A DNA stretch of 64,000 nucleotides from Verrucomicrobiia bacterium (GTDB taxonomy: Bacteria; Verrucomicrobiota; Verrucomicrobiia; Verrucomicrobiales; Akkermansiaceae), in assembly GCA_947462875.1 (NCBI GenBank), contig CANHQJ010000003.1:62001-126000 (forward strand). Reading direction: 5' to 3'. The translations under genes were made by a program, and so were the position numbers. The notes under the pieces are model-generated. The model did not search any database and was not told the DNA's origin. It saw nothing but the letters and a program-made list of their open reading frames with translations. Below, one piece after another: positions 55,028-63,393 of this stretch; the stretch's first letter is position 1, and every line of letters begins with the position of its first letter.

Positions 55028-55531
55028 ATGACATCCCTCCCCTCGCGCGGCAAATCGCCGCTGGCATTGCTGTTGTTTTTCGCCGTGACTTGTTTGGCCG
55101 CATTCATTGGCGTCCTGTCATCGCGTAACGCACCTCTCATTTACGCGAAGATCGTGCAGCCCTCTTGGGCGCCACCCGGCAGCGTGTTCGGACCGGTGTG
55201 GTCGACATTGTACTGCTGCATGGCGATCGCGGCGTGGTTGGTGTGGCGGCAACGGGAGCGCTTGCGCGTGAATGTTTGCCTCTGGGCCTATGGAATCCAC
55301 CTGATTTTCCAGGCCGCGTGGAGCTGGTTGTTTTTCGGACTCGGCCGGGCGGATGCGGCGATGCTCGATATCATGCTGCTGTGGACGATGATTGTCTGGC
55401 TGATGCTGGCGTTTTGGCGCGCGGATCGGCTCGCGGGCATCTTGATGCTGCCGTATTTGTTGTGGGTGAGCTTTGCTTCCGTGCTCAATGCGGCACTGTG
55501 GCTGCTGAATGGCAGTGTTTTGCCGCGATGA
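55028..55531 (+). CDS. tspO: TspO/MBR-family tryptophan-rich sensory protein
   Basis: A 167-residue protein with five membrane helices, as in TspO. Characteristic segments are IVQPSWAPPGSVFGPVWSTLYCCMAIAAWLVW and WAYGIHLIFQAAWSWLFFGLGRADAAMLDI. The family binds porphyrins and cholesterol-like ligands and is linked to stress control and tetrapyrrole metabolism. It is divergent from alaS and convergent with the ABC ATPase gene, apparently a single-gene unit. Confidence 0.93.
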   Translation: MTSLPSRGKSPLALLLFFAVTCLAAFIGVLSSRNAPLIYAKIVQPSWAPPGSVFGPVWSTLYCCMAIAAWLVWRQRERLRVNVCLWAYGIHLIFQAAWSWLFFGLGRADAAMLDIMLLWTMIVWLMLAFWRADRLAGILMLPYLLWVSFASVLNAALWLLNGSVLPR

Positions 55532-55538
55532 GCTCTCT

Positions 55539-56471
55539 TCAGTCCTTGCGGGTCATTTCCACGAAAACATCCTCCAGGGTCGGTTCATCGCGGAAAACGG
55601 TGCGCAGGGGCCAGCCGTACTGCGCGGCCAACAGGGCGATGGCTTCGCGCACATCGCTGCCGGAATCGCTGAGAATGTGAAAGCGGGACCAGCCGTGGTC
55701 GAGCTCCTCGTGGCGCACTTTTTTCACGTGGTCGATGCGTGCGATCGCCGCGGCAGCGCCCAGTGGATCGACTTGCAGCTCAGCGGTCACGCGACCGGCG
55801 GCGCGCATTTGATTGACCAGGTTCGCCGGGGTATCGGAGGCGCGGATTTTTCCGGTATCGATGATGATCACGCGATTGCAAATGATTTCCACCTCGTGCA
55901 AAATGTGAGTGGAAACGAGGATCGTGTGTGTTTCGCCCAGGCGCTTGATCAGTTCGCGGATCTGGCGGATCTGGTTGGGGTCGAGGCCGTTGGTGGGCTC
56001 GTCGAGAATCAGCAACTCGGGGTCGTGCACGAGGGCATCGGCGAGGCCGACACGCTGGCGGTAGCCTTTCGAGAGCGTTTTGATCATTTTTTTCTTCACC
56101 GCCTCCAGCCCGCAGGTATCGAGCACCTCGCTGACGCGTTGGCGCGCGCGGTTGTTGTCCAGGCCCTTGAGGTGGGCGCGGAAGGACAAATACTCCCGCA
56201 CCCGCATGTCGTCATAGAGCGGCACGTTTTCCGGCATGTAGCCGATCTTGCGGCGCGCTTCGAGCGACTGGCGGAAAATATCGAAACCGGCGATGCTGGC
56301 CGTGCCGGAGGTGGGCGGCAGGTAGCCCGTGAGCATGCGCAGGGTGGTCGTTTTGCCCGCGCCATTGGGACCCAGGAAGCCGACAATTTCGCCGCGATCC
56401 ACATGAAAAGAGATGCCCCGGACGGCCTCGTGGCGGGCATAGGACTTGGTGAGTTGACGCACTTCGATCAT
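55539..56471 (-). CDS. ABC transporter ATP-binding protein (GldA-like exporter type)
   Basis: A 310-residue ATPase. Walker A is GPNGAGKTTTLR (about 35-46), the signature is LSKGYRQRVGLADAL, Walker B is LLILDEPTNGLD and the switch His is in VSTHILHEVE. The C-terminal 90 residues form the extra domain seen in ATPases of the ABC-2/GldA type. The matching permease gene is not downstream (tspO is convergent), so its partner is elsewhere or on another locus. It is divergent from sucA. Confidence 0.9.
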   Translation of the reverse strand: MIEVRQLTKSYARHEAVRGISFHVDRGEIVGFLGPNGAGKTTTLRMLTGYLPPTSGTASIAGFDIFRQSLEARRKIGYMPENVPLYDDMRVREYLSFRAHLKGLDNNRARQRVSEVLDTCGLEAVKKKMIKTLSKGYRQRVGLADALVHDPELLILDEPTNGLDPNQIRQIRELIKRLGETHTILVSTHILHEVEIICNRVIIIDTGKIRASDTPANLVNQMRAAGRVTAELQVDPLGAAAAIARIDHVKKVRHEELDHGWSRFHILSDSGSDVREAIALLAAQYGWPLRTVFRDEPTLEDVFVEMTRKD

Positions 56472-56494
56472 GTGATAATTTTCGCTTTGAAATG

Positions 56495-56523
56495 TTGACG
56501 TTCTATTGCGCAGCGACTATGAA
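56495..56523 (+). promoter_or_regulatory. Predicted promoter of the sucAB operon
   Basis: TTGACG (56495-56500), 17-bp spacer, TATGAA (56518-56523), giving a leader of about 57 nt before the ATG at 56587. Confidence 0.5.
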
Positions 56524-56586
56524 CTGCCGCGCGCTGATCGCCAAGTGTGAAATTTTCGCGGTCCTCGCCCTATCCGTTCTGTTATC

Positions 56587-59367
56587 ATGAAACACTCCAT
56601 AAGCGCGCGCTTGAATGCCGATCTGCTCGACGAAATGTATGCCCGTTGGAGCGCCAACCCCGATTCCGTGGATGCCACCTGGGCGGTGTTTTTTGAAGGT
56701 TTTTCGTTAGGAGTGGCGCAACCGCCGAGCCGCGGCGCGCAGGCGAACGCCGCCACCGGCACCCCCGGCACCGACCAATTGGCACCGCAAGGCGAGCCGG
56801 ACTTCCGCGCGAAAGTCACGAGCATCGTGGAAAACTACCGCCGTCTCGGCCACACCCAGGCGCACATCAATCCATTGGCGGACAAGCCGGAAACCAATCC
56901 ACGCCTGACGGCGGCGGCACTCGGATTTTCCGAGGCCGATATGGACAAGGAAGCCGCCTCCGCCTTTTTCCGCAGCGGCGAGCGCATGAAGCTGCGCGAT
57001 TTTTTCCGTGTCATGGAGGAAACGTATGCCGGCTCGATCGGCTTCGAGTTCATGCACATTCACAACACCGCGATCCGACACTGGGTGCGTGAACGCATCG
57101 AAAACCGCCCGCGCCGCGCACCGGAAACCCGCGAGCAGCGCGTGAAGTCGCTGCAATGGCTGATGGAGGCGGAAATTTTCGAAACCTTCCTCGGCAAAAA
57201 ATTCATCGGGGAAAAACGTTTCTCCATGGAAGGTGGCGAAGGGGCGATGATCGTGCTCAACGCCATCCTTGAATCCTCGCTGGCCTCCGGAGTGCAGGAA
57301 ATCGAGATGGGCATGGCACACCGCGGCCGCCTCAATGTGCTGGCGAATTTCGTGCAGAAATCGCTGACCACCATTTTATACGAATTCACGCCGAATTATG
57401 AGCCCGATCTGGTTGCCGGCGATGGCGATGTGAAATACCACCTCGGCTATGAAAGCATGCGCGATGTGAGCGGCGGCCAGGTGCGCGTCAGCCTCGCCGC
57501 GAATCCGAGTCACCTGGAGGCGGTGAATCCCGTCGTCGAGGGCAAGGCCCGCGCCCGCCAGCGCCTGCTCGGCGATGACGGCCACATCACCGACCGCAAG
57601 CGCGTTCTCCCCATCCTGCTGCACGGCGATGCCGCCTTTGCCGGACAAGGCTCCGTCGCGGAGGTCATCAACCTTTCCCAGCTCCCCGGCTACCGCACCG
57701 GCGGCACGATCCATTTGGTGATCAACAACCAGATCGGCTTCACCACCATGCCCGCCGATGCCCGTTCCTCGGCCTACGCCACGGACATTGCCAAGATGAT
57801 CGAGGCTCCCATCCTTCACGTCAACGGCGAGCGCCCCGAGGAACTCTGGTGGGCCGCCCAGTTTGCGCTCGATTTCCGCCAGCAGTTCAGCCGCGATGTG
57901 GTGATCGACATGTACTGCTACCGTCGTCAGGGTCACAATGAGACCGACCAGGCCGCCTTCACCGCGCCGCTCATCGCCAAGTCCATCGCCTCCCGCGAGC
58001 CGATCAACTACCTTTACAAAAAGGAACTCATCGCCAATGGCACCCTCACGCAAGAGGAAGCGGATGCCATCGAAAAAGCCATCTGGGACAAACTGGAAGC
58101 CGGCTACCAGAGAATGGTGGAGCTCCAGGAAAAAGGCGACCGCACCGCCTTCAGCGGCTCAACAGCGATCGAGCAGATCCCCTACCACCATGCGCCAGTC
58201 GCCACCGGCGTGGAAGCCACCACCCTTTCCCACATCGGCCGCGTGCTCACCACCGTGCCGGAAACCTTCCACCTGCATCCTACGCTGGAAAAACGCTTCA
58301 TCCCGCGCCGCAAGGAGGCCATGGAAAAAGGGCAGAACATCGACTGGGCCCTCGCCGAGTCGCTTGCCTGGGGCAGCTTGTTGTTGGAGGGCAATGCCGT
58401 GCGTTTGTCCGGCCAGGACTGCCGCCGCGGCACCTTCAGCCAACGCCATGCCGTTTTCTACGATTACGAAAACCGCGAGCGGTACATCCCGCTGCAAAAT
58501 CTCGGTGAAAACCAAAGCCGCTTCTGCGTTTACAATTCGCTGCTCTCGGAATTCGCCGTGCTCGGCTTCGACTACGGCTACTCGCTCGGCGCACCGAACA
58601 TGCTGACCATGTGGGAAGCCCAGTTCGGCGATTTCTCGAACGGCGCGCAGGTCATCATCGATCAATTCATCGCCTCCGCCGAATCGAAGTGGCAGACCCC
58701 GTCCGACATCGTCCTCCTCCTGCCCCACGGCTACGAAGGCCAGGGCCCCGAGCACTCCAGCGCCCGTCTCGAGCGCTTCTTGCAGCTCTGTGCCGATGAC
58801 AACATGATCGTCGGAAATTTCACCACGCCCGCCCAGTATTTCCACGCGCTGCGCCGTCAGAAGCGCCGTGAGTTCCGCAAGCCGCTCATCCTGATGACGC
58901 CGAAAAGCCTGCTCACCCGCGCGGAGGCCGTCTCGCGCATGGAGGATTTCCTCCCCGGCACCTGCTTCCAGGAAATCCTGCCGGACACGCTAGCCCACCA
59001 GACGCCCGCCGCCATCCAGCGCATCGTTTTCTGCTCCGGCAAGGTGTTTTATGATCTGGAGGCCTATCGCAAGGAGCACAACATCACCGATACGGCATTG
59101 ATCCGCGTGGAGCAGCTCTACCCCTTCCATCACGAGCTCGCCGCCCTGTTTGTCAGCGAGTTCCGCAATGCCCGCACTTTTGTCTGGTGCCAGGAGGAAC
59201 CCGAAAACATGGGTGCCTGGACCTACATCGCACCACGCCTGCGCAAGGTCGTGGGCAAAGATCTCCTCTATGCCGGTCGCGAGGAAGCCGCCAGCCCCGC
59301 CGCGGGCTCCAAGGCCATGCACTACCGCGAAACCAAAGCCTTGCTCAAAGCCGCCTTCTCTCTCTAA
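56587..59367 (+). CDS. sucA: 2-oxoglutarate dehydrogenase E1 component
   Basis: A 926-residue thiamine-diphosphate enzyme. The N-terminus ([31 protein letters not shown]) is the SucA type that contacts E2. The central part shows [31 protein letters not shown] and [15 protein letters not shown]; the pyrimidine-binding domain shows [20 protein letters not shown]. It decarboxylates 2-oxoglutarate in the TCA cycle. No Shine-Dalgarno sequence is visible (GTTCTGTTATC-ATG). The E2 gene follows after 29 bp; the E3 gene is not in the window. Confidence 0.97.
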   Translation: MKHSISARLNADLLDEMYARWSANPDSVDATWAVFFEGFSLGVAQPPSRGAQANAATGTPGTDQLAPQGEPDFRAKVTSIVENYRRLGHTQAHINPLADKPETNPRLTAAALGFSEADMDKEAASAFFRSGERMKLRDFFRVMEETYAGSIGFEFMHIHNTAIRHWVRERIENRPRRAPETREQRVKSLQWLMEAEIFETFLGKKFIGEKRFSMEGGEGAMIVLNAILESSLASGVQEIEMGMAHRGRLNVLANFVQKSLTTILYEFTPNYEPDLVAGDGDVKYHLGYESMRDVSGGQVRVSLAANPSHLEAVNPVVEGKARARQRLLGDDGHITDRKRVLPILLHGDAAFAGQGSVAEVINLSQLPGYRTGGTIHLVINNQIGFTTMPADARSSAYATDIAKMIEAPILHVNGERPEELWWAAQFALDFRQQFSRDVVIDMYCYRRQGHNETDQAAFTAPLIAKSIASREPINYLYKKELIANGTLTQEEADAIEKAIWDKLEAGYQRMVELQEKGDRTAFSGSTAIEQIPYHHAPVATGVEATTLSHIGRVLTTVPETFHLHPTLEKRFIPRRKEAMEKGQNIDWALAESLAWGSLLLEGNAVRLSGQDCRRGTFSQRHAVFYDYENRERYIPLQNLGENQSRFCVYNSLLSEFAVLGFDYGYSLGAPNMLTMWEAQFGDFSNGAQVIIDQFIASAESKWQTPSDIVLLLPHGYEGQGPEHSSARLERFLQLCADDNMIVGNFTTPAQYFHALRRQKRREFRKPLILMTPKSLLTRAEAVSRMEDFLPGTCFQEILPDTLAHQTPAAIQRIVFCSGKVFYDLEAYRKEHNITDTALIRVEQLYPFHHELAALFVSEFRNARTFVWCQEEPENMGAWTYIAPRLRKVVGKDLLYAGREEAASPAAGSKAMHYRETKALLKAAFSL

Positions 59368-59396
59368 CATCGTACAACCTTTCACCCATCCGTTCC

Positions 59397-60542
59397 ATGT
59401 CCCTCGATATCAAAGTTCCCGCCTTCGGAGAGTCCATCACCTCTGCCAACGTCGCCCGCTGGCACAAAGCCGACGGCAGCACCGTGCGCAAGGGCGAGAC
59501 CATCGTCACCTTCGAGACCGATAAGGTTTCCTCCGAGCTCGAGTCTCCCGCCGATGGCGTGCTGACCATCATCGTCGCCGAGGGCACGGAAGTCGCGATC
59601 GGTGCCGTGATTGCCTCACTCGCAGAAGGCGCCGCCCAACCAGCCGCTCCCGCAGCTGCGCCGGCTCCCGCGCCAGCAGCCGCTCCCGCGCCGGCTCCTG
59701 CTCCCGTTGCGGCGCCCGCTCCCACTCCAGCTGCCGCACCCGCACCGGCACCAGTTGCCGCATTTGCTCCGGTGGCTGCACCTACTACGATCGTAGTAGC
59801 AGCCCCGGCCGCCGAGGCATCGGCCGCCCCCGCCGTCAGCGATGGCCGCACGACCCGCAAGAAAATGTCGATGCTGCGCCGCAAGATCGCCAATCACCTG
59901 GTAAACGCGCAACAAACCGCCGCCATCCTCACCACCTTCAACGAGGTGGACATGACCGCCGTCATGAACCTGCGCAAATCCGTGCAGGACGATTTCTTGA
60001 AAAAACACGGCGTCAAGCTGGGCTTCATGTCCTTCTTCGTCAAAGCCGTCACCCAGGCCCTCAAGGACGTGCCGCAAATCAACGCGATGATCGATGGCAC
60101 TGACATCATCGAAAACCATTTCTACGACATCGGCGTGGCGATCGGCACGGAAAAAGGCCTCATCGTTCCGGTGCTGCGCGATTGCGATCAGAAAAGCTTC
60201 GCCCGCGTGGAGCAGGACATCCTCGATTACGCCGCCAAGGCGCGCGAGGGCAAGATCTCCATGGAAGACCTGCAGGGCGGCGTGTTCACGATCTCGAACG
60301 GCGGCGTTTACGGCTCGCTGCTCAGCACCCCCATCCTCAATCCGCCCCAAAGCGGCATCCTCGGCATGCACACCATCCAACAGCGCCCTGTCGCCGTGGA
60401 TGGCAAAGTGGAGATCCGCCCGATGATGTATCTGGCACTGAGCTACGACCACCGCCTCGTCGATGGCAAAGAAGCCGTGACCTTCCTCATCCGCATCAAG
60501 GACTCCCTGGAGAATCCGACGCGCATGTTGCTGGAAATGTGA
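59397..60542 (+). CDS. sucB: 2-oxoglutarate dehydrogenase E2 (dihydrolipoyl succinyltransferase) lacking the E3-binding domain
   Basis: A 381-residue protein. The lipoyl domain (1-76) carries Lys43 ([12 protein letters not shown]). A long Ala/Pro linker (about 77-150) leads straight into the catalytic domain (about 155-381), with His352 and Asp356 ([12 protein letters not shown]) and [24 protein letters not shown]. The sequence is closely similar to E. coli SucB in both domains, but the peripheral-subunit-binding domain that normally lies between them and holds E3 (pattern SPA-R-L...G-G-GR-T-DV) is missing. The linker encodes a perfect 18-bp DNA palindrome. The start at 59397 is clear. Confidence 0.95.
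   Translation: MSLDIKVPAFGESITSANVARWHKADGSTVRKGETIVTFETDKVSSELESPADGVLTIIVAEGTEVAIGAVIASLAEGAAQPAAPAAAPAPAPAAAPAPAPAPVAAPAPTPAAAPAPAPVAAFAPVAAPTTIVVAAPAAEASAAPAVSDGRTTRKKMSMLRRKIANHLVNAQQTAAILTTFNEVDMTAVMNLRKSVQDDFLKKHGVKLGFMSFFVKAVTQALKDVPQINAMIDGTDIIENHFYDIGVAIGTEKGLIVPVLRDCDQKSFARVEQDILDYAAKAREGKISMEDLQGGVFTISNGGVYGSLLSTPILNPPQSGILGMHTIQQRPVAVDGKVEIRPMMYLALSYDHRLVDGKEAVTFLIRIKDSLENPTRMLLEM
59782..59799. repeat. Perfect 18-bp palindrome in sucB (related to the ACTAS-N7-STAGT dyad)
   Basis: CTACTACGATCGTAGTAG is fully self-complementary. It encodes Thr-Thr-Ile-Val-Val in the Pro/Ala linker with codons (ACT, GTA, GTA) unlike the rest of the linker, and shares ATCGTAG with the menA and alaS dyads. 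Confidence 0.7.
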
Positions 60543-60551
60543 TGCCTGCCT

Positions 60552-60627
60552 ATGGAGCAGGGATTTGCAATCCCTGAATCTTTAAGACTGGGGTTGTGAA
60601 AGGGATTGCAAATCCCTTCCCCATAGA
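60552..60627. repeat. REPIN-like element: two inverted copies of a REP-type hairpin
   Basis: AGGGATTTGCAATCCCT (60559-60575) and its exact reverse complement AGGGATTGCAAATCCCT (60601-60617) face each other 25 bp apart. The flanks also match in inverted order (CTATGG.G.A before the first, its complement after the second). Each unit is itself a small hairpin, GGGATT-TGC-AATCCC. The element starts about 10 bp after the sucB stop, where such repeats often stabilise or end transcripts. Confidence 0.8.
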
Positions 60628-60704
60628 GTGGAAAATGGCAGCGATTTTCCCATTGCGAGAAAATCGTTGGGCGGCATAGTGACACGGTCTAACGCAACCG
60701 TATC

Positions 60705-61637
60705 ATGCATCCACCGAACTCCGAATCTCCCAACGTCGATTCCATTCTTACCATCTGTCTCTTTGCCTCCTTTAGCGATGGCGAAAAATGCGAGCGCGAG
60801 CGCGAGCAAGTGACGCGCATGGCCGAGGAGCTGGGTTCCGCAGACATCGCCGCGCTATCGCGGCAGATCTTGATGGGGAAGCTGTCGCTCTCTGATGCCT
60901 GCGCCGCGCTGCAAACGAAACAGGAAAAAATGCTGGCCTATGAAATGGCGCGGGCGGTGTGTGAAGCGGGAGGATCCATCTCTGCCGATGAGCAGACATT
61001 TCTCACGGAATTGCGCGGGCACTTGGCGCTGGCGGCGGCGGAGGCGAGCTCGATCGATCGTGAGGTGGATAAGATCTCTGCCGCGCCGCTCATTTCCAGC
61101 CTGCCTGAGCTGACTGCGCCCGATAACGGCAGCATGATTTTGAAGTATGCCATTCTCAACGGAGCGCTCGAGCTTCTCCCCCAAACGCTGGCCACCGTGG
61201 CGATCATCCCGTTGCAAATGAAGATGGTCTATCGCATCGGCAAGTCGCACGGCGTGGAGCTGGGCACGAGCAACATCAAGGATTTTCTCGCCACGGCAGG
61301 CATCGGCATCGGCTCGCAGGTGTTGGAGGGATTTGCGCGCAAAATGATGAGCGGGCTCGGGAAAAAATATATCGGCAAAATGGCAGGCCGCATCGCGAAT
61401 CAGGCCACGGGCTCGGCCTTTTCCTTTGCCTCCACGTATGCCATCGGTCAACTGGCGGAACGTTACTACGGCAATGGCGGACGGCTCCCGACTACGGAAG
61501 TGAAAACGCTTGTGACCACGCTCACGGAGGAAGGAAAAAATCTCTACACCCGCTATGCGCCCGAGATCCAGCAACGCGCCAGCACGCTGGATGCGGCATC
61601 GGTGCTCTCGCTCGTGCGCGGGAAGTCAACCGTGTGA
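60705..61637 (+). CDS. TerB-like/DUF697-like membrane-associated protein
   Basis: A 310-residue protein. Residues 15-120 are a helical, charged region resembling TerB/DnaJ-associated domains (LTICLFASFSDGEKCEREREQVTRMAEELG... ISADEQTFLTELRGHLAL). Residues about 145-250 (MILKYAILNGALELLPQTLATVAIIPLQMKMVYRIGKSHGVEL... GRIANQATGSAFSFASTYAIGQLAERYYGNGG) match the Gly/Ala-rich membrane-interacting pattern of DUF697/YcjF proteins. The function is unknown; envelope stress is possible. The gene ends 11 bp from the convergent murG gene. Confidence 0.65.
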   Translation: MHPPNSESPNVDSILTICLFASFSDGEKCEREREQVTRMAEELGSADIAALSRQILMGKLSLSDACAALQTKQEKMLAYEMARAVCEAGGSISADEQTFLTELRGHLALAAAEASSIDREVDKISAAPLISSLPELTAPDNGSMILKYAILNGALELLPQTLATVAIIPLQMKMVYRIGKSHGVELGTSNIKDFLATAGIGIGSQVLEGFARKMMSGLGKKYIGKMAGRIANQATGSAFSFASTYAIGQLAERYYGNGGRLPTTEVKTLVTTLTEEGKNLYTRYAPEIQQRASTLDAASVLSLVRGKSTV

Positions 61638-61648
61638 TCAAGGGATTG

Positions 61649-62746
61649 TTAGAGCGAACCTTCGATCGCGCTCGCGATGCGCGCCGCGGCATCGGGCACG
61701 TCTAACTGGCGTGCCGCTTCTTGCATCGCTTGTTTTTTCGCCGGGTCTTCGAGAATGTCACGCACCAGCGTGGCGAGTTTGGGCCCGTCGAGATCGCGTT
61801 CTTGCACTAACAAGGCGGCACCGGCGTTCGCAAATACCTCGGCATTTTTGGTTTGGTGATCATCGGCGGCGTAGGGGAAAGGAATCAGAATCGAGGGCAA
61901 CGCGGCATGCGCCAGCTCGGTGAGGCTGGAGGCTCCGGAGCGGCACAGCGCCAAATCGGCGATGGCATAGACGGAGGCCATGTCATCGCAGAATCCCAGC
62001 ACGACGTAGCCCGCGCGTCCGTTCGCGGCTTCGCGCACGCGCGCTTCATCGCTGCTGCCCGCGACATGAAGCACCTGGGTGCCTGCGGGAAAATGATCGA
62101 AGGCCTCGGCGACAAGGGCATTGAGACGTCGCGCGCCCTGACTGCCGCCCATGACCACGACGATGGGACGGGCGGGATCGAGCCCGAAACGCCGGGCGGC
62201 CGCCGTGCGCTCTGGCAGCACGTGCATTTCCTTGCGCACAGGCGTGCCGGTGACCACGACGCTGCGTCCGGGGAAATGGGCGATGGCTTCTTTCATGCCG
62301 ACAAAAACCTGATCACACCAGCGCGCGGTGAGTCGGTTGGCTTTGCCCGGCAGGGCATTGGAATCGTGCACGAAGGTTTTCAACCCGAGCTTGCGGCCGG
62401 CATAAACGGGCGGCAGCGAGGTGAAGCCGCCCATGCCGATCACCGCATCCGCCTGGCGCTCGCGCAGGATGGCGCGGCACTGGCGAATGGCCCCCCACAG
62501 CTTCCATAAAAACGGCAGCATCTTCAGAGAAAACGTCGCGGGCTTGGCGATCGCGGGGATGCTGATGAACTCGAGATCACCGTACTTGCGCGAAGCCTCG
62601 CGATCAACGGACTTTTGCGAAATCAGCAGCAAGGGCTGGTGCCCGCAGGCGCGCAACTGCTCCGCCACGGCGATGCCCGGAAACAAATGCCCCCCTGTGC
62701 CGCCGCATGCGATGACAACCTTCCGTGCTTTCCCCGTGCTTTCCAT
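61649..62746 (-). CDS. murG: UDP-GlcNAc:undecaprenyl-PP-MurNAc-pentapeptide GlcNAc transferase
   Basis: A 365-residue GT28 glycosyltransferase. The N-terminal glycine loop is ACGGTGGHLFPGIAVA, followed by GMGGFTSLPPVYAG, VVMGGSQGARRLN and the C-terminal CRSGASSLTELAHAALPSILIPFPYAADDHQTKNA that binds UDP-GlcNAc. It makes lipid II, so the organism synthesises peptidoglycan. No neighbouring dcw-cluster genes are present, so murG is isolated here. It is divergent from the CYTH gene. Confidence 0.97.
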   Translation of the reverse strand: MESTGKARKVVIACGGTGGHLFPGIAVAEQLRACGHQPLLLISQKSVDREASRKYGDLEFISIPAIAKPATFSLKMLPFLWKLWGAIRQCRAILRERQADAVIGMGGFTSLPPVYAGRKLGLKTFVHDSNALPGKANRLTARWCDQVFVGMKEAIAHFPGRSVVVTGTPVRKEMHVLPERTAAARRFGLDPARPIVVVMGGSQGARRLNALVAEAFDHFPAGTQVLHVAGSSDEARVREAANGRAGYVVLGFCDDMASVYAIADLALCRSGASSLTELAHAALPSILIPFPYAADDHQTKNAEVFANAGAALLVQERDLDGPKLATLVRDILEDPAKKQAMQEAARQLDVPDAAARIASAIEGSL

Positions 62747-62885
62747 GACTGTGCGCTTGTTATGCTACGGCACCCCCCCGCCAAGCAATCCTGAAAATGG
62801 GAAAATCGGCAAGGTATCGGGCGACTCTTCGCCAGCTCGCGGATTGCGCCTTGTGTTTTTCCGGCGGCGGCTTACGACTGACGGC

Positions 62886-63392
62886 ATGGCGATCGAGATT
62901 GAGCGGAAGTTTCTGGTGGCATCGGATGGCTGGCGCGCGGGAGCAACGCCGCATGCGATCAAGCAAGGATACCTGGCGCGGGAGCCGCACCGCACCGTGC
63001 GCGTGCGCCTGCGCGATGACGAGGCGTGGATGACGGTCAAGGGCCCCACCACGGGAATCAGCCGGGAGGAGGTGGAGTTTCCGTTGGAAATCGGCATCGC
63101 CCACGAGTTGTTGGATTTATGCCTGGACGGTCTGATCGAAAAAACCCGCCATGAACTCTGGCATGGCGGGATGCTGTGGGAAGTGGATGAATTTCACGGC
63201 AGCAATGCGGGGCTGGTGGTGGCGGAGGTCGAGCTGCCGGATGCCACACACGTGATCGAGTATCCCTCATGGCTCGGTGCGGAAGTTTCCGACGATCTGC
63301 GTTTTTCCAATTCGCAACTGGCGCGGCGGCCGTGGTCGGCGTGGTCGGACGAAGAGCGCGCGGCGGTGAACGCACTCGCGCGGGGTGATTGA
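62886..63392 (+). CDS. CYTH-domain triphosphate tunnel metalloenzyme
   Basis: A 168-residue protein. The CYTH signature EIERKFLV is at the N-terminus, followed by the tunnel strands with alternating Arg, Lys and Glu (RTVRVRLRDDEAWMTVKGP, EEVEFPLEI, KTRHELW, WEVDEFHG, LVVAEVELPD). Members cleave tripolyphosphate or thiamine triphosphate, or make cAMP (family knowledge). A promoter candidate (TTGTGT 62851, TACGAC 62873, 16-bp spacing) lies so close that the message would be leaderless. The stop is 1 bp from the convergent OmpA-family gene. Confidence 0.9.
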   Translation: MAIEIERKFLVASDGWRAGATPHAIKQGYLAREPHRTVRVRLRDDEAWMTVKGPTTGISREEVEFPLEIGIAHELLDLCLDGLIEKTRHELWHGGMLWEVDEFHGSNAGLVVAEVELPDATHVIEYPSWLGAEVSDDLRFSNSQLARRPWSAWSDEERAAVNALARGD

Positions 63393-63393
63393 G

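Noticed and set aside
59640-59780. GC-rich repetitive stretch in sucB that looks like a minisatellite.
   Set aside because: It encodes the Ala/Pro linker usual in lipoyl-bearing E2 proteins; the repeat is explained by protein composition.
61698-61720. Short inverted repeat GGCACG...CGTGCC within murG.
   Set aside because: A 6-bp arm with a 9-nt loop inside a conserved coding region is expected by chance in GC-rich DNA.
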